From contig SVMB01000024.1 in assembly GCA_015067675.1 (NCBI GenBank), forward strand, positions 1 to 40,689: a DNA stretch of 40,689 nt. The letters are read 5' to 3'. This document shows, piece by piece, positions 8,571-15,896 of the stretch. This DNA comes from Oscillospiraceae bacterium (GTDB lineage Bacteria; Bacillota; Clostridia; Oscillospirales; QAMX01). Each line of letters begins with the position of its first letter. Position 1 is the first letter of the stretch. The notes below the pieces were generated by a model, which was not told the DNA's origin, did no database searches, and worked only from the letters and a program-made list of their open reading frames with translations. A program made the translations under genes and the position numbers.

Positions 8571-9647
8571 TTAGCGCTTAACGCGGGCGTTGCCCTGCCA
8601 GATGCTCCAAACGGCATCTTCGTCGGCGGGGGTAGCGTAGTCGGTCAGCTCGGTGGTAGCCAGAACGCCGGTAGCCCAACCGAAGTGCAGGCAATCCTCG
8701 TACTTCCAGCTCTTCAGGATACCGTAGAGCAGGCCGCCGACAAAACCGTCACCGCCGCCGATGCGGTCGAGAACGGGGATCGGACGAGGCTCGACGACAT
8801 TCCACTCGCCGCCGGCGAAGAGGATGGCGCCCCACAGGTGCTCGTTGGCAGAGACAACCTGACGCAGGGTGGTGGCGAAGACGGAAGCGTTGGGATAAGC
8901 TTCACGGACGCGCTCGATCATGCCCTTGAAGCCGTCGATCTTGGCAGCGATGTCCTTACCGCCGGCCTCGGGGCCAACGATGTTCAGGCACAGCTGGAAG
9001 TCTTCTTCATTACCGATGAGGATATCGGAAACGGAAGCGATCTCGGAGAAGATGGCATGCAGCTCTTCCTCACGGCCCTTCCAGAAGGAAGCACGATGGT
9101 TGAGGTCGAAGGAGATCAGGGTGCCGTACTTCTTGGCGGCGCGGGCCAGCTCCAGGCAGAAGCGGCTGGTGTCGGGAGACAGAGCGCCGACCAGACCGGA
9201 CAGATGCAGAACCTGAACGCCTTCCTGGCCGAAGATACGGTCCAGATCGAAGTCGTTGATGTTCAGAGTACGGCCAACTTCACCGGCGCGGTCGTTGGCA
9301 ACGCGGGGACCGCGCATACCGTAACCGGAGTCAGCGATGTTGAACTGATGACGGTAACCCCAGGGGCCGCCCTGCGGGACGTCCTTGCCTTCATAGTCCA
9401 TGTTGCGCTTGCGCAGCTCGGCCTTGATGAAAGCAGCGATGGGGCTGTCCTGCACGAAGGTGGTCAGGACCTTAACGGGCAGACCCAGAGAAGCGGAGAT
9501 GTTGGCGACGTTGGTCTCGGCAGAGGTAGCCTGCATGTAGTAGGTGTTGCTGGTGTGGACAGGCTGGCGGTCAACAGGCGTGATACGAACGCCCATGCTG
9601 GTGGGGACGACGAGAGAGTACTTGCAGTTTTCCTTGAGCTTCAGCAT
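8571..9647 (-). CDS. PfkB-family sugar kinase, probable 2-keto-3-deoxygluconate kinase
   Basis: 358-aa ribokinase/PfkB kinase. The C-terminal signature DRIGGGDGFVGG puts the catalytic base at D300 within G297-G-G-D, the anion hole that binds the ATP beta-phosphate; the usual GAGD reads GGGD. The strand SFDLNHRASFWK (179-190) matches the DLNxRxxLW element typical of 2-keto-3-deoxygluconate kinases. The substrate lid region (about 90-130) is longer than in ribokinase. GGAGG precedes the ATG. It sits between an amidohydrolase and gnd on one transcript, which supports action on a keto-deoxy sugar acid, giving KDPG for the Entner-Doudoroff aldolase (not in the window). Other keto-sugar specificities are possible. 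Codon bias is strong. Confidence 0.85.
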   Translation of the reverse strand: MLKLKENCKYSLVVPTSMGVRITPVDRQPVHTSNTYYMQATSAETNVANISASLGLPVKVLTTFVQDSPIAAFIKAELRKRNMDYEGKDVPQGGPWGYRHQFNIADSGYGMRGPRVANDRAGEVGRTLNINDFDLDRIFGQEGVQVLHLSGLVGALSPDTSRFCLELARAAKKYGTLISFDLNHRASFWKGREEELHAIFSEIASVSDILIGNEEDFQLCLNIVGPEAGGKDIAAKIDGFKGMIERVREAYPNASVFATTLRQVVSANEHLWGAILFAGGEWNVVEPRPIPVLDRIGGGDGFVGGLLYGILKSWKYEDCLHFGWATGVLATTELTDYATPADEDAVWSIWQGNARVKR

Positions 9648-9683
9648 TTGGAAATCCTCCGGTATAGTAATTTTTTGACAGCT

Positions 9684-10718
9684 TTATATGTTCTGCACCA
9701 CCGCGTCAAGCTCGGCGCGCAGTTTGTCAACATCCTGTGAGTCTGCGATGAGCACCTTGTTCCATTCAACAAATTCAGCGAGCATTGCCTTGTCAACTTT
9801 GCGGGGAGATGCTCCTGCGAAGGCCATGAAATTGGTCTCGTAGATCTTTTCAAGCACCGCATCGGGCAGCGCAAAACCCGTGACCAGGGTGCCGTAGTGA
9901 TCCATTGTCTCATTGGTTTCCAGAATCCTGCGGCAATGGGCATTATAATTGTCATTCAGCACGGCACAGTTGTCGGTGCCGTAGAGGATACGGTCGGCGC
10001 GGCGGATGAAAAACTCCCGCCAGCCTTCGTAGTCAGCCGCCATGTCGTTATAATGGGTTCCCGGCGTCAGATCAAACTTCACGTTGGGATAAGCATCGAG
10101 GATGGCATCCGCCTCGGCGACATTTGCGGATGCAAAGAAGAAGTGAGCAAAGACCGTGCGAATCTTCGGATGGCGGCGCATAGTAGTCAGCGCCTCGGCG
10201 CGTACCTCTTCAAACGGCGAACCGTCCGGGCCCACACCCCAGCCTTTTGCAATTTGTTCAGGCGTCATCTTTGTCACATCCCAGAAGTAACGGGGATCGT
10301 TGACATGGGACAGCAGCGGAATATCGTGCTCCTCCATATAGTCAAACATGGGATCAAAGCGAGGATCATCCAGCTTCACACCGGTACGCCGACGAACCGA
10401 AGGCTTACCCTCGATCATCTTGATGCCGTCAAAGCCCAGCTCCCAGTATCGTTTCACCTGTGCAAGCAGGCTTTCGGCACTTGCGACACCCTGATCGGGG
10501 TGATCAAGATTGGCAAAGGCATAGCAGTGTTCAGGATCCCGCAGCTTCTGAAGGAGCCCCAGCGCATTGGAGATGCCGCGGTGGGCAATGCCGTAGGAAC
10601 CGGCGCCCTGCAGGGCGTATCTGACGAGGCCATCCCGGGCAAAGCGCGGAGCCATAACCGCCAGATCCGGAGCATGCTCCACATGAATATGGACATCACA
10701 GACATTTCCCGTGTACAC
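9684..10718 (-). CDS. Amidohydrolase, TIM-barrel (AH4), first gene of the block
   Basis: 344-aa divergent relative of AH1-AH3. It keeps H10-I-H12 at the first strand, the GIKMIEGKP segment, the DDPRFDPMFDYMEEHDIPL segment, SHVNDPRYFWD, FAHFFF, FDLTPGTHYND and YGTDNC with the last metal-ligand Asp. The start is a GTG at 10718, with AAAGGAG about 10 nt upstream and a consensus promoter at 10766-10794. It is separated from AH1-AH3 by the kinase, gnd and larA genes, which ties both sets of amidohydrolases to one pathway. Its HFFFASAN and NDMAADY segments differ from the other three, so it may act on a different intermediate. Confidence 0.88.
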   Translation of the reverse strand: MYTGNVCDVHIHVEHAPDLAVMAPRFARDGLVRYALQGAGSYGIAHRGISNALGLLQKLRDPEHCYAFANLDHPDQGVASAESLLAQVKRYWELGFDGIKMIEGKPSVRRRTGVKLDDPRFDPMFDYMEEHDIPLLSHVNDPRYFWDVTKMTPEQIAKGWGVGPDGSPFEEVRAEALTTMRRHPKIRTVFAHFFFASANVAEADAILDAYPNVKFDLTPGTHYNDMAADYEGWREFFIRRADRILYGTDNCAVLNDNYNAHCRRILETNETMDHYGTLVTGFALPDAVLEKIYETNFMAFAGASPRKVDKAMLAEFVEWNKVLIADSQDVDKLRAELDAVVQNI

Positions 10719-10765
10719 AGCCTTTACGCTCCTTTTATCCGATGGGCATTATCCTCTTATGTTAC

Positions 10766-10794
10766 ATTGTACCACCATATTCCCCGCCTGTCAA
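10766..10794 (-). promoter_or_regulatory. Sigma-A promoter of the AH4-kdgK-gnd transcript
   Basis: TTGACA (10794-10789), 17-nt spacer, TACAAT (10771-10766), about 48 nt upstream of the AH4 GTG codon. It is the only strong promoter I can see for the 10.7-kb minus-strand block. It is back-to-back with the purC promoter, about 100 bp away. Confidence 0.85.
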
Positions 10795-10891
10795 CTTTTC
10801 AAAGCGATAACCTGCGATTTTAGGGTATGCAATTTTATCTTGGCGTTATAAACTGCGTAAAAATCCGAAAATCTTTTGGTTATTCGCTCTC

Positions 10892-10920
10892 TTTACATTT
10901 TTTTCTCTGAATGGTATGAT
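10892..10920 (+). promoter_or_regulatory. Sigma-A promoter of purC
   Basis: TTTACA, 17-nt spacer, TATGAT, giving a leader of about 70 nt before the purC ATG. The leader shows no purine riboswitch core. Confidence 0.8.
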
Positions 10921-10997
10921 AAATACATGTTCAGAGACATCTGAAATTCCCGTAAAGCCGCATTGAAATAAAAAATACTGCACAGGAGGCCATCTTT

Positions 10998-11843
10998 ATG
11001 AAGCCTATCGCATCCGGTAAAGTCCGCGAGATCTACGCCGTGGACGACAAGAGCCTGCTCATCGTCACCACCGACCGTGTTTCCGCTTTCGACGTGATCC
11101 TGCCCACCCCCATCCCGGATAAGGGCAAGATGCTCAACCATCTGTCCGAGTTCTGGTTTGAGTTCACAAAGGACATCCTGCCCAACCATCTCATCAGCAC
11201 CGATTACAAGACCTTCCCCGCCCCCTTCTGCGATATGCCCGAACTGGAAGGCCGTGCAATGCTGGTCAAGAAGCTGAAGATGCTGCCCGTCGAGTGCATC
11301 GTGCGCGGCTACATCACCGGCTCCGGCTGGGAAAGCTACAAGAAGTGCGGCGAAGTCTGCGGCATCCGTCTCCCCGAGGGTCTGCAGGAGTCCCAGAAGC
11401 TCGATGAGCCCATCTTCACCCCCTCCACCAAGGCTGCCGAAGGCCATGACGAGAACATCAGCTTCGAGCGTATGTGCGAAATCGTGGGCACCGAGCTTGC
11501 CACCAAGGTGAAGAACGCCACCATCGCCATCTACAAGGCCTGCGCCGACTACGCAGCTACCCGCGGCGTCATCATCGCAGACACCAAGCTCGAGTTTGGT
11601 CTGGACGAGAACGGCGAGCTGGTCCTGGGCGACGAAGTCCTGACTCCCGACTCCAGCCGTTTCTGGGATATGGCCGACTACGAAGTGGGCCGCGGCCAGA
11701 AGAGCTTTGACAAGCAGTACCTGCGCGACTGGCTCAAGGCCAACAAGTTTGCCGGCGTTGAGCCCGCCCCCGAGCTGCCCGCCGACGTGGTTTCCACCAC
11801 CGCCGCCAAGTACAAGGAAGCCTGCGACCTGATCACCAAGTAA
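10998..11843 (+). CDS. purC: Phosphoribosylaminoimidazole-succinocarboxamide synthase (SAICAR synthetase)
   Basis: 281-aa enzyme of purine synthesis that joins CAIR and aspartate with ATP hydrolysis. Recognised by the N-terminal KVREIYAVDDKSLLIVTTDR nucleotide-binding strands, RVSAFDVILP, the CIVRGYITGSGW motif, and the C-terminal ADTKLEFGL and DSSRFW motifs. This is the longer, yeast Ade1-like form rather than the 237-aa Escherichia coli form. AGGAGG lies in front of the ATG. It is a stand-alone gene with its own promoter and terminator; no other pur gene is nearby, unlike the clustered purine operons of many Firmicutes. Confidence 0.97.
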   Translation: MKPIASGKVREIYAVDDKSLLIVTTDRVSAFDVILPTPIPDKGKMLNHLSEFWFEFTKDILPNHLISTDYKTFPAPFCDMPELEGRAMLVKKLKMLPVECIVRGYITGSGWESYKKCGEVCGIRLPEGLQESQKLDEPIFTPSTKAAEGHDENISFERMCEIVGTELATKVKNATIAIYKACADYAATRGVIIADTKLEFGLDENGELVLGDEVLTPDSSRFWDMADYEVGRGQKSFDKQYLRDWLKANKFAGVEPAPELPADVVSTTAAKYKEACDLITK

Positions 11844-11855
11844 TAATGCTTTCAT

Positions 11856-11905
11856 AACAGGAGCCGCTGCAATCTCGCAGCGGCTCCTGTTTTACTTTAT
11901 TTTTA
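11856..11905 (+). terminator. Rho-independent terminator of purC
   Basis: A perfect 15-bp stem (11856-11870 with 11877-11891, 6-nt loop) begins 12 nt after the purC stop and is followed by a T-rich tail (TTACTTTATTTTTAC). Confidence 0.92.
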
Positions 11906-11907
11906 CT

Positions 11908-12696
11908 TTATTCCAAAGAAAAAATTTCCCCCAGACGTTCGTATTTGACCGGGGTCAACGGATTATACGGCAGCTGCTCCCACGGATCATCCCCGACGAT
12001 TCGGGCAATTGCCTCCAGATTACACGAGGTATCCGTGATCCTCGGAATCAGCGGCGTGCGCAGCAGAAAAGGCTTTCCGCTTTCCCGCAGATGTGTCAGA
12101 TTCTTCAGAATCCGCCGGTTGGATACCCCCGTATATCTGCGATGCATTTCTTCATCTGCAATCTTGAGATCAAACATGATGTAATCCATTTCATTCACAA
12201 CCCGGCAGAACAATGCTTCGTCGGCATATCCGCAGGTCTCCATAGCGGTATGTGTCCGGCAGTTTTCAAGCAGTCTGAGAATCTCTTCACCCTGCATCAG
12301 CGGCTCTCCTCCCGAAAAGGTAATTCCGCCGCCTTCTCCCGAAAGACGTCTCTGCTTTTCAACCTCTGCCCGGTACATCTCCTCCGGCAATTCTCTCACC
12401 GACATAGAAAGAGCGCCCGTAGGACACATGTTTACGCAATCGCCGCAGCTCATGCAGCGTTCTCTGTGCAGGATATGCTCTTCCCTGAACAGATGAACCT
12501 GCTGCGGGCAGGCTCCGCACAGCGCGCAGCCGATACATTTTGACCTTTCATAAAGCAGTTCCGGGCTGTTGCTCCGGATTTCCGGATTGTGACACCATCG
12601 ACATCTCAGCGGACAGCCTGCCAGAAAAATCGTCGTGCGGATTCCCGGCCCGTCGTGCAACGAAAAACGCTGGATTCGACTGATCTGCAGACCCAT
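11908..12696 (-). CDS. Glycyl radical enzyme activating enzyme (radical SAM activase)
   Basis: 262-aa radical SAM activase, starting at ATG 12696 with GGAGGT ahead; the frame extends upstream inside the GRE gene but without a suitable start. It uses S-adenosylmethionine and a [4Fe-4S] cluster to abstract a hydrogen from the glycine of its partner enzyme. C28-x3-C32-x2-C35 (GCPLRCRWC) is the radical SAM motif. Two ferredoxin-like motifs follow ([10 protein letters not shown] and CMSCGDC), each ending in CP, as in activases with two extra [4Fe-4S] clusters. The [11 protein letters not shown] motif binds SAM. The GRE stop and this ATG are 2 nt apart (TGA-GT-ATG), so translation is coupled and its target is surely the adjacent GRE. 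It could also activate the second GRE at 23593-25560. Confidence 0.95.
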   Translation of the reverse strand: MGLQISRIQRFSLHDGPGIRTTIFLAGCPLRCRWCHNPEIRSNSPELLYERSKCIGCALCGACPQQVHLFREEHILHRERCMSCGDCVNMCPTGALSMSVRELPEEMYRAEVEKQRRLSGEGGGITFSGGEPLMQGEEILRLLENCRTHTAMETCGYADEALFCRVVNEMDYIMFDLKIADEEMHRRYTGVSNRRILKNLTHLRESGKPFLLRTPLIPRITDTSCNLEAIARIVGDDPWEQLPYNPLTPVKYERLGEIFSLE

Positions 12697-12698
12697 AC

Positions 12699-14909
12699 TC
12701 AGACCTCCAGCAGCGCGCGTGAGAGGAATTCCTCCTGATAGTGCGGCGCCAGCGAAACAAAGGGAGCCGAAAAACCGCATACGCGCACAATAATGTGCCG
12801 ATAGTGCTCAGGATCCGTCTGCGCTGCCCGCAGTTCTTCCCGATTGACCAGATTGGGCTGGATCGATTGAAACCCGCTCCTTGCCGCCGCTCTGAAAAAA
12901 TCAACCAGCCGCGATTTATCAAGCCTACCTGCCGGCAGCGTCAGTGTTATCGAAGAACCTGCTGCAAATTGTGTCATATCCGTACAGCGCAGACCGTCCA
13001 GTACCTCAAAGGCCGAAACTTCTCCGGACAATCTGGACGGCGTCAGTCCCTGACTCAGATAATCCCCATGTTTTCTGCCATTTGGCGTGGCCAATGTTCG
13101 CTGCGCCCACCAGATGATCTCGGTATAGAGATTGGAGCCCAGACGCAATTTTCCCGTGTGCGCAGTTGGCAGATCTTCTGTCAGCTGCGCAATATCCTCC
13201 ACAAACCGCCCCACAAACGCCGCGGATTCATCGCTTCCGTCTCCATAGGACGGTGCGCCGATGGCTCTTCTCCGCAGAATCTCATCCGGCCAGTTCTCTC
13301 TGCACTGAGCAAACAATTCACTCACCGTGCAAACCCGCTGTTCAAAGCATAATTTTCTGATTGCCAGCAGCGAATCCACACTCTCCGCAAAGCCACACAG
13401 ATACGCCGTTTCCCGGCAGTATTTGCTGCTGCCTGCGGTTATATCCCGCCGCCCCGGAATACAAGGCTGCATCAGCGCCGAGATTGCACCGACCGGATTG
13501 ACCTGATCCCATATCCGCGATCCCCGGCTGGTAATCGCCAGTTTCTGCACCAATACGCGTCGGATAAAACCTAGATAGCGGCTGTAGAGTTCTTCAAAGC
13601 TCTCGGCTTCTTCCAACGGCTCAAAATACAACTCCGTTTCCTGCATCTTCTGCGTATCCCGATGAATTGACCATTCCAATGGCTTGAGGATATTGAGATA
13701 TTCACCGCTGTTGTGAATGAATACATCAGGCATGAGAATATCCCAGCAGCCGCCGACGGCGTAATCCAGCGCGTCTTCCCGGTCTGTTCCCGCTGCCAGA
13801 AGCGCCGGAATGATTGAGTCATCATTGGCAAAGAGGCTGAAGCTCTTTCCCTCCAGCAGCGGTCCACTGATCATCTCCAGATAGTCCTGCGGAGAATTTG
13901 CGGAGTAGCGGAGCATCATTTTGGGATAGAGTATACCCTCTGCATTTCTGGCCTCCAGTAAAAGCTCCGTGATACCGTTGAATATGGGTTTTCCTTCGGG
14001 ATCACAGCCTCCCAGGGTCAGCGAGTTTTCCATTTCGTACTCGCACCATTTCTCCATCGGCTTTCGCCGATCCAGTGTACAGTCCCAGATCAGCAGAAAT
14101 CTTGTGATCCGGTCAAGCAGTTCTTCTCTGCTCACACCGCGTTCCTTATCTCTGTCATACAGCGGCTGCAGCAGCATATCAACCCTTCCAAAGGAACTGA
14201 ATCCCATGCCTTCCAGAGATCCCAGCGCTTTACGCATAAACGCCAGCACGCAGAGTCCTTCATAAACCGTCGTCGGGGGATTCAGCGGTACTTTTGCCGC
14301 TGTTTGAGCCAGTACCGTCTGCCCCTGTGCCTTTGCGGCCTCCGAAAAGCGTTGCGCAATCCTGCACAGCGCGCGAATCCCCGCCATTGCACAGGCGATG
14401 AACTCCTCTTCTTTTTCTGATGCACACGCGGCCGCAGCCGCTTCCAACTCTTCCATAACTCCCCGCAGGCCCACTTTGAACACTTTTTTCAGCGGCAGTC
14501 CCAAGTGCAGCATATCGGTATAGATGCCGCACTGCGCATATAACCCATTTCTTTTCTGTGCGTTATATACCTGTAAAGCGTGAGGATCAATATCCGAAAA
14601 TAAATGACGGTTTCTCACATACAGCCAACCGTTTGCATGGTCAGCCCCCCTGTTAAAGCTGCCGTCGCAATATGCCACCAGCGCGCCCGTCTCAAAAAAG
14701 TACGGAATATCCGCAAATATTCGCGGCTCAACCGTCTCCGCAATTGTTTCATACAGCTTTGCCTTCAGCCGATACGCAGATAATCCCTTATGCTCCCGCG
14801 CATATTCATCCATGGCGGTGTATACCTTCACGCGGATTCGTTCCGCAATCTCTGGCAGGCAATCAAAATAATAGTTTTGTAAGGTTTCCCGGATGCTGTC
14901 ATAACTCAT
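12699..14909 (-). CDS. Glycyl radical enzyme (pyruvate formate-lyase-like) with atypical GGCWD active-site loop
   Basis: 736-aa GRE of the PFL/dehydratase superfamily. The C-terminal motif RVCGFSAPF places the radical glycine at G712. The cysteine loop reads YAVGGCWDI, so thiyl C388 is followed by W389 and D390 where most family members have GC[VIT]E. Acidic residue +2 from Cys is kept as Asp, which suggests dehydratase or C-X lyase chemistry rather than PFL itself, which has two adjacent cysteines. At 736 aa it is shorter than glycerol or choline GREs (about 790-850). The start has AAGGAGG; promoter -10 at 14933-14938. It forms an operon with its activase and is divergent from an AraC regulator. 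I cannot name the substrate; no microcompartment genes are present. Confidence 0.92.
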   Translation of the reverse strand: MSYDSIRETLQNYYFDCLPEIAERIRVKVYTAMDEYAREHKGLSAYRLKAKLYETIAETVEPRIFADIPYFFETGALVAYCDGSFNRGADHANGWLYVRNRHLFSDIDPHALQVYNAQKRNGLYAQCGIYTDMLHLGLPLKKVFKVGLRGVMEELEAAAAACASEKEEEFIACAMAGIRALCRIAQRFSEAAKAQGQTVLAQTAAKVPLNPPTTVYEGLCVLAFMRKALGSLEGMGFSSFGRVDMLLQPLYDRDKERGVSREELLDRITRFLLIWDCTLDRRKPMEKWCEYEMENSLTLGGCDPEGKPIFNGITELLLEARNAEGILYPKMMLRYSANSPQDYLEMISGPLLEGKSFSLFANDDSIIPALLAAGTDREDALDYAVGGCWDILMPDVFIHNSGEYLNILKPLEWSIHRDTQKMQETELYFEPLEEAESFEELYSRYLGFIRRVLVQKLAITSRGSRIWDQVNPVGAISALMQPCIPGRRDITAGSSKYCRETAYLCGFAESVDSLLAIRKLCFEQRVCTVSELFAQCRENWPDEILRRRAIGAPSYGDGSDESAAFVGRFVEDIAQLTEDLPTAHTGKLRLGSNLYTEIIWWAQRTLATPNGRKHGDYLSQGLTPSRLSGEVSAFEVLDGLRCTDMTQFAAGSSITLTLPAGRLDKSRLVDFFRAAARSGFQSIQPNLVNREELRAAQTDPEHYRHIIVRVCGFSAPFVSLAPHYQEEFLSRALLEV

Positions 14910-14932
14910 ATCCTGTTCCTCCTTATAGGTCC

Positions 14933-14961
14933 ATTATAATTATCCGGAAGTAGGAACGGAA
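14933..14961 (-). promoter_or_regulatory. Probable activator-dependent promoter of the GRE operon
   Basis: A perfect -10 TATAAT (14938-14933) with a poor -35 TTCCGT at 17-nt spacing (14961-14956). A strong -10 with a weak -35 is usual for AraC-activated promoters. The -35 overlaps one copy of a repeated heptamer that may be the regulator site. Confidence 0.55.
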
Positions 14962-14994
14962 TATACGGGATGCTGTTATTTGTATAAAACGGAA
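14955..14994. promoter_or_regulatory. Possible AraC operator: two direct repeats in the GRE/araC divergent region
   Basis: AACGGAA occurs at 14955-14961 and again at 14988-14994, 33 bp apart, or about three helical turns. The first overlaps the GRE -35 and the second lies just upstream of the araC -35 (15001). AraC-family proteins usually bind direct repeats in such positions. Found by eye only, so chance is possible. Confidence 0.35.
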
Positions 14995-15000
14995 CTGATA

Positions 15001-15029
15001 TTGACAATAAAACACTTTTGGGATATACT
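15001..15029 (+). promoter_or_regulatory. Consensus promoter of the AraC-family regulator
   Basis: TTGACA, 17-nt spacer, TATACT; expected transcript start near 15036, giving a leader of about 16 nt before the ATG at 15052. Confidence 0.8.
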
Positions 15030-15051
15030 TTCTGCGGAAAGGAGAGAGCGC

Positions 15052-15843
15052 ATGAATACCGTTGTCACAGCCGTCACTTCCATCTACAAATTCAGCACCG
15101 AAAGAAAGACATTTCACTCAACCGATCCCCGAAAATGCTTTATTCTCTCCTACCAGCTTTCCGGCTGGTACGATCACGACTTTTCCTTCGGAACGCTCGC
15201 GGTCCACACCGATACACTCTTTCTCATCCATCCTGACGATCCTTATGTTGTGCACTGTCGGGAACACGGCGAGTCCCTGTGCGTGACCTATTATGCCCAA
15301 TCGGAACTCCCCACCCTTACCATTGACTGCAGCCAATCCCCCTGGGTCCTCAATCTGTTCCGCAAGCTCATGAGTCTGCGCCTTTTACGTCTTGAACAGA
15401 GTGTCTGCAGCGCCATGTCCGTCCTCTATGAACTGCTCGCCTTTATTTACGCAAGGCAGCAGCCCGAATACCTTTCCTCGGATATCCGCAGCAAAATCCG
15501 TGAGGCACATCATTTTCTCCTTGAACACTATACCGATCCCGGACTGCAAACCACACAGCTGGCTGCGCAATGCGGCATCAGCAGCAAATATTTCCGCACA
15601 TTGTTCAAAAAGCTCTACTCTGCGACACCGACCCAGTTTGTAATCGACCTGCGGCTCAATGCGGCGGCAGAGCTCCTTTCTCAGGGTATTCCCGGTATTA
15701 CGGAAGTGGCCGCTATGACTGGTTTCTCCGACGTCTATTACTTCAGCCGCCTCTTCAAAGCCAGATTTGGGATCGCTCCGTCAGCCTTCCGCAAGCAGCT
15801 GACATCCTCAAGCCACTCTTCTGCAGACCAAACCATCAAGTAA
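15052..15843 (+). CDS. AraC-family transcriptional regulator, divergent from the GRE operon
   Basis: 263-aa regulator, starting at ATG 15052 with GGAGAG ahead; earlier in-frame starts lie inside the promoter. The N-terminal half (about 1-130) is a cupin-like sensing domain with the strand FGTLAVHTDTLFLIHPDDPY. The C-terminal part (about 165-255) has the two helix-turn-helix units of the AraC family: TTQLAAQCGISSKYFRTLFK, then ITEVAAMTGFSDVYYFSRLF. It probably senses the GRE substrate or product and activates the divergent operon through the weak -35 promoter at 14933-14961 (inference from layout). Confidence 0.93.
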   Translation: MNTVVTAVTSIYKFSTERKTFHSTDPRKCFILSYQLSGWYDHDFSFGTLAVHTDTLFLIHPDDPYVVHCREHGESLCVTYYAQSELPTLTIDCSQSPWVLNLFRKLMSLRLLRLEQSVCSAMSVLYELLAFIYARQQPEYLSSDIRSKIREAHHFLLEHYTDPGLQTTQLAAQCGISSKYFRTLFKKLYSATPTQFVIDLRLNAAAELLSQGIPGITEVAAMTGFSDVYYFSRLFKARFGIAPSAFRKQLTSSSHSSADQTIK

Positions 15844-15857
15844 TCTTCTCCACTCAC

Positions 15858-15894
15858 AAAACACCCGCGAACCTCATCGGCTCGCGGGTGTTTT
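15858..15894. terminator. Bidirectional terminator between araC and CocE-like gene
   Basis: A 13-bp stem (15858-15870 with 15882-15894, 11-nt loop) with AAAA on one side and TTTT on the other. It lies 15 nt after the araC stop and 2 nt after the stop of the convergent hydrolase gene, so it can serve both. Confidence 0.85.
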
Positions 15895-15896
15895 CA

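Noticed and set aside
7053-9740. An 895-codon open frame on the plus strand opposite gnd and the kinase
   Set aside because: It covers two clear enzymes on the other strand, has no ribosome site and no recognisable domain; it is a by-product of codon bias.
10921-10997. Purine riboswitch before purC
   Set aside because: The leader is short and shows none of the paired stems or conserved loops of a purine aptamer.
11908-14909. Pyruvate formate-lyase with its activase (pflB-pflA)
   Set aside because: PFL has two adjacent active-site cysteines and a different loop; here a single cysteine is followed by Trp-Asp.
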